A stretch of DNA of 16,161 nt. Origin: JAALLB01 sp964502215 (GTDB lineage: Bacteria; Pseudomonadota; Alphaproteobacteria; Rhizobiales; Rhizobiaceae). Location: contig CAZCUN010000064.1 in the NCBI GenBank assembly GCA_964502215.1, positions 1-16,161 of the forward strand, written 5' to 3'. A program made the translations under genes and the position numbers. Below are positions 15,320 to 16,161 of this stretch, piece after piece (positions within the stretch are counted from its first letter, which is position 1; each line of letters begins with the position of its first letter). The notes under the pieces were generated by a model. It was not told where the DNA came from, ran no database searches, and saw nothing but the letters and a program-made list of their open reading frames with translations.

Positions 15320-15338
15320 ATTAAGTTCAAATTTAAGA

Positions 15339-16110
15339 TTATAATGCTTTAGGTATTAGCCCTGCAAAGTAACTTCCTAATACGCCTATAACTAGAGCAA
15401 AAAATAAGCTAATAATCAATTTTTTGTGGCTATTTTTCTTGTTATAATATTCTTCATAATCACCCCACATAAAATGAAAAGGATAATAATACTTCCTCAG
15501 AAAAGCCTGAAATAAAAATACTAAGCCTCCTAGAATAGCAATGAGAATTAGTAGTACTAGCATTGTTAAAGTTGGATTTGTGTTAGCTAAAAAAAAGTCT
15601 GGCTTCTGATTTCTAATCTTTTCAATATCAATTATTAGATTTTTTATCCCAACTAAATTTGACTCATAATTTGTCTCATTAATATGATCGAGGATATTTT
15701 GTCTAGCAACTCCAGCTTCTGGCAAAGCAAACAAAACTATCATAAGCATCAAACACGTAAATACCATTATTATTGTGAGCATTATTGATCGTTCATCTTT
15801 TTTTGGGGCAATCTTAATTTTTTGAATGCTCTTAATTCTCTCATCTAACTCGGAATCTAAAACAAACAGAGAATCTCTATCATTTCCAGATATATTATAA
15901 AAAATCGGTGACTTTATAGATTCTTCAATAAAATTATCAGCAATAGTTATATTAGCTTCACTTTCATTTTCAGGGAGTGTTATTTTAATATTGATAAATG
16001 TTATTTTTTTTTGAACCTATATTTTCTTCATTAAAAATTGAATCAATATTCTCAGTCTTCAAAAACGCACCATTTTGAAGTTTATATTCATATTCAACAT
16101 TAATTTTTCT
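15339..16110 (-). pseudogene. Broken membrane-protein gene: 5' end lost to an IS, plus a one-base frameshift
   Basis: I do not recognise the family. Two minus-strand frames join into one coding-like sequence. From the IS border, a frame reads RKINVEYEYKLQNGAF...NEENIGSKK to an A9 tract (16012-16004). After it, the next frame continues ITFINIKITLPENESE... without a stop to 15339. Deleting one A restores a single 256-residue frame. The part from the ATG at 15782 (147 residues) holds three membrane spans (about residues 112-131, 180-204 and 230-252 of the joined protein); the upstream part looks like a soluble domain. No start codon is left because the IS begins at 16112. Low GC compared with neighbours suggests acquired DNA. 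The 147-residue remainder might still be translated. Confidence 0.7.
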
Positions 16111-16111
16111 A

Positions 16112-16161
16112 GGGGCTGTCCCAGATAACTACGATAAATATTGTTTAACCCATTGGTTCAA
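16112..16161 (-). mobile_element. End of an insertion sequence (3' side of its transposase), cut by the window edge
   Basis: Bases 16112-16130 read GGGGCTGTCCCAGATAACT, the inverted partner of the repeat at 33-51. Reading in on the minus strand from the window edge, an open frame LNQWVKQYLS ends at a TAG (16131-16129) that overlaps the repeat by two bases, a plausible transposase C-terminus for a compact IS. The repeat is bordered by TA (16110-16111). Both edges thus carry opposite ends of what looks like the same IS type, with the transposase on the minus strand in each case. The family is not assigned. Confidence 0.6.

Noticed and set aside
1..16161. CRISPR arrays, tRNA or rRNA genes
   Set aside because: No regularly spaced repeats and no recognisable tRNA or rRNA sequence were seen by eye on either strand. 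A covariance-model scan was not possible.

Overview
The window looks like chromosomal DNA of an alphaproteobacterium, most likely of the order Hyphomicrobiales (Rhizobiales). The reason is the gene order: acnA divergent from a ccmA-ccmB-ccmC-ccmD-ccmG operon, followed by the block yciB (ispZ) - ftsY - mtaB - dapF, is one I associate with that order. The DNA is rather AT-rich for the group. No rRNA, tRNA or CRISPR array was seen.

Layout. (1) 1-397 has no gene. It holds the end of an insertion sequence (IS), a 63-bp inverted-repeat mini-element, and a plus-strand terminator with no gene upstream of it. (2) 398-4048, minus strand: a secreted DUF1223 thioredoxin-like protein, and aconitase (acnA) with its own terminator. 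(3) 4239-7860, plus strand: the cytochrome c maturation operon ccmA - unknown 88-residue membrane protein - ccmB - ccmC - ccmD - ccmG, then a NUDIX hydrolase. Almost all junctions abut or overlap. (4) 7886-9448: small redox and repair genes (a glutaredoxin-like protein, a conserved small protein, msrA and msrB) lying between the ccm operon and the yciB-ftsY block. (5) 9568-14211, minus strand: dapF-mtaB-ftsY-yciB with abutting or overlapping ends, read in that order. (6) 14252-15319, minus: a Tat-exported metallo-beta-lactamase-fold hydrolase. (7) 15339-16110: an AT-rich membrane-protein gene that is broken twice, by an IS at its 5' side and by an apparent one-base insertion in an A9 tract. 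(8) 16112-16161: a second IS end.

How it fits together. CcmABCD handle and export heme for c-type cytochrome assembly, and CcmG keeps apocytochrome cysteines reduced. The neighbouring glutaredoxin and methionine sulfoxide reductases repair oxidised thiols and methionines, so the middle of the window has a redox theme. FtsY, YciB, MtaB, DapF and aconitase are housekeeping functions.

Most notable: both edges carry the same 19-bp IS terminal repeat. The left edge holds an apparent transposase start and the right edge an apparent transposase end, both on the minus strand. The window is therefore the sequence between two similarly oriented IS copies. The second point of interest is the extra small membrane protein fitted exactly between ccmA and ccmB. 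I see no convincing complete new defence or biosynthetic system.
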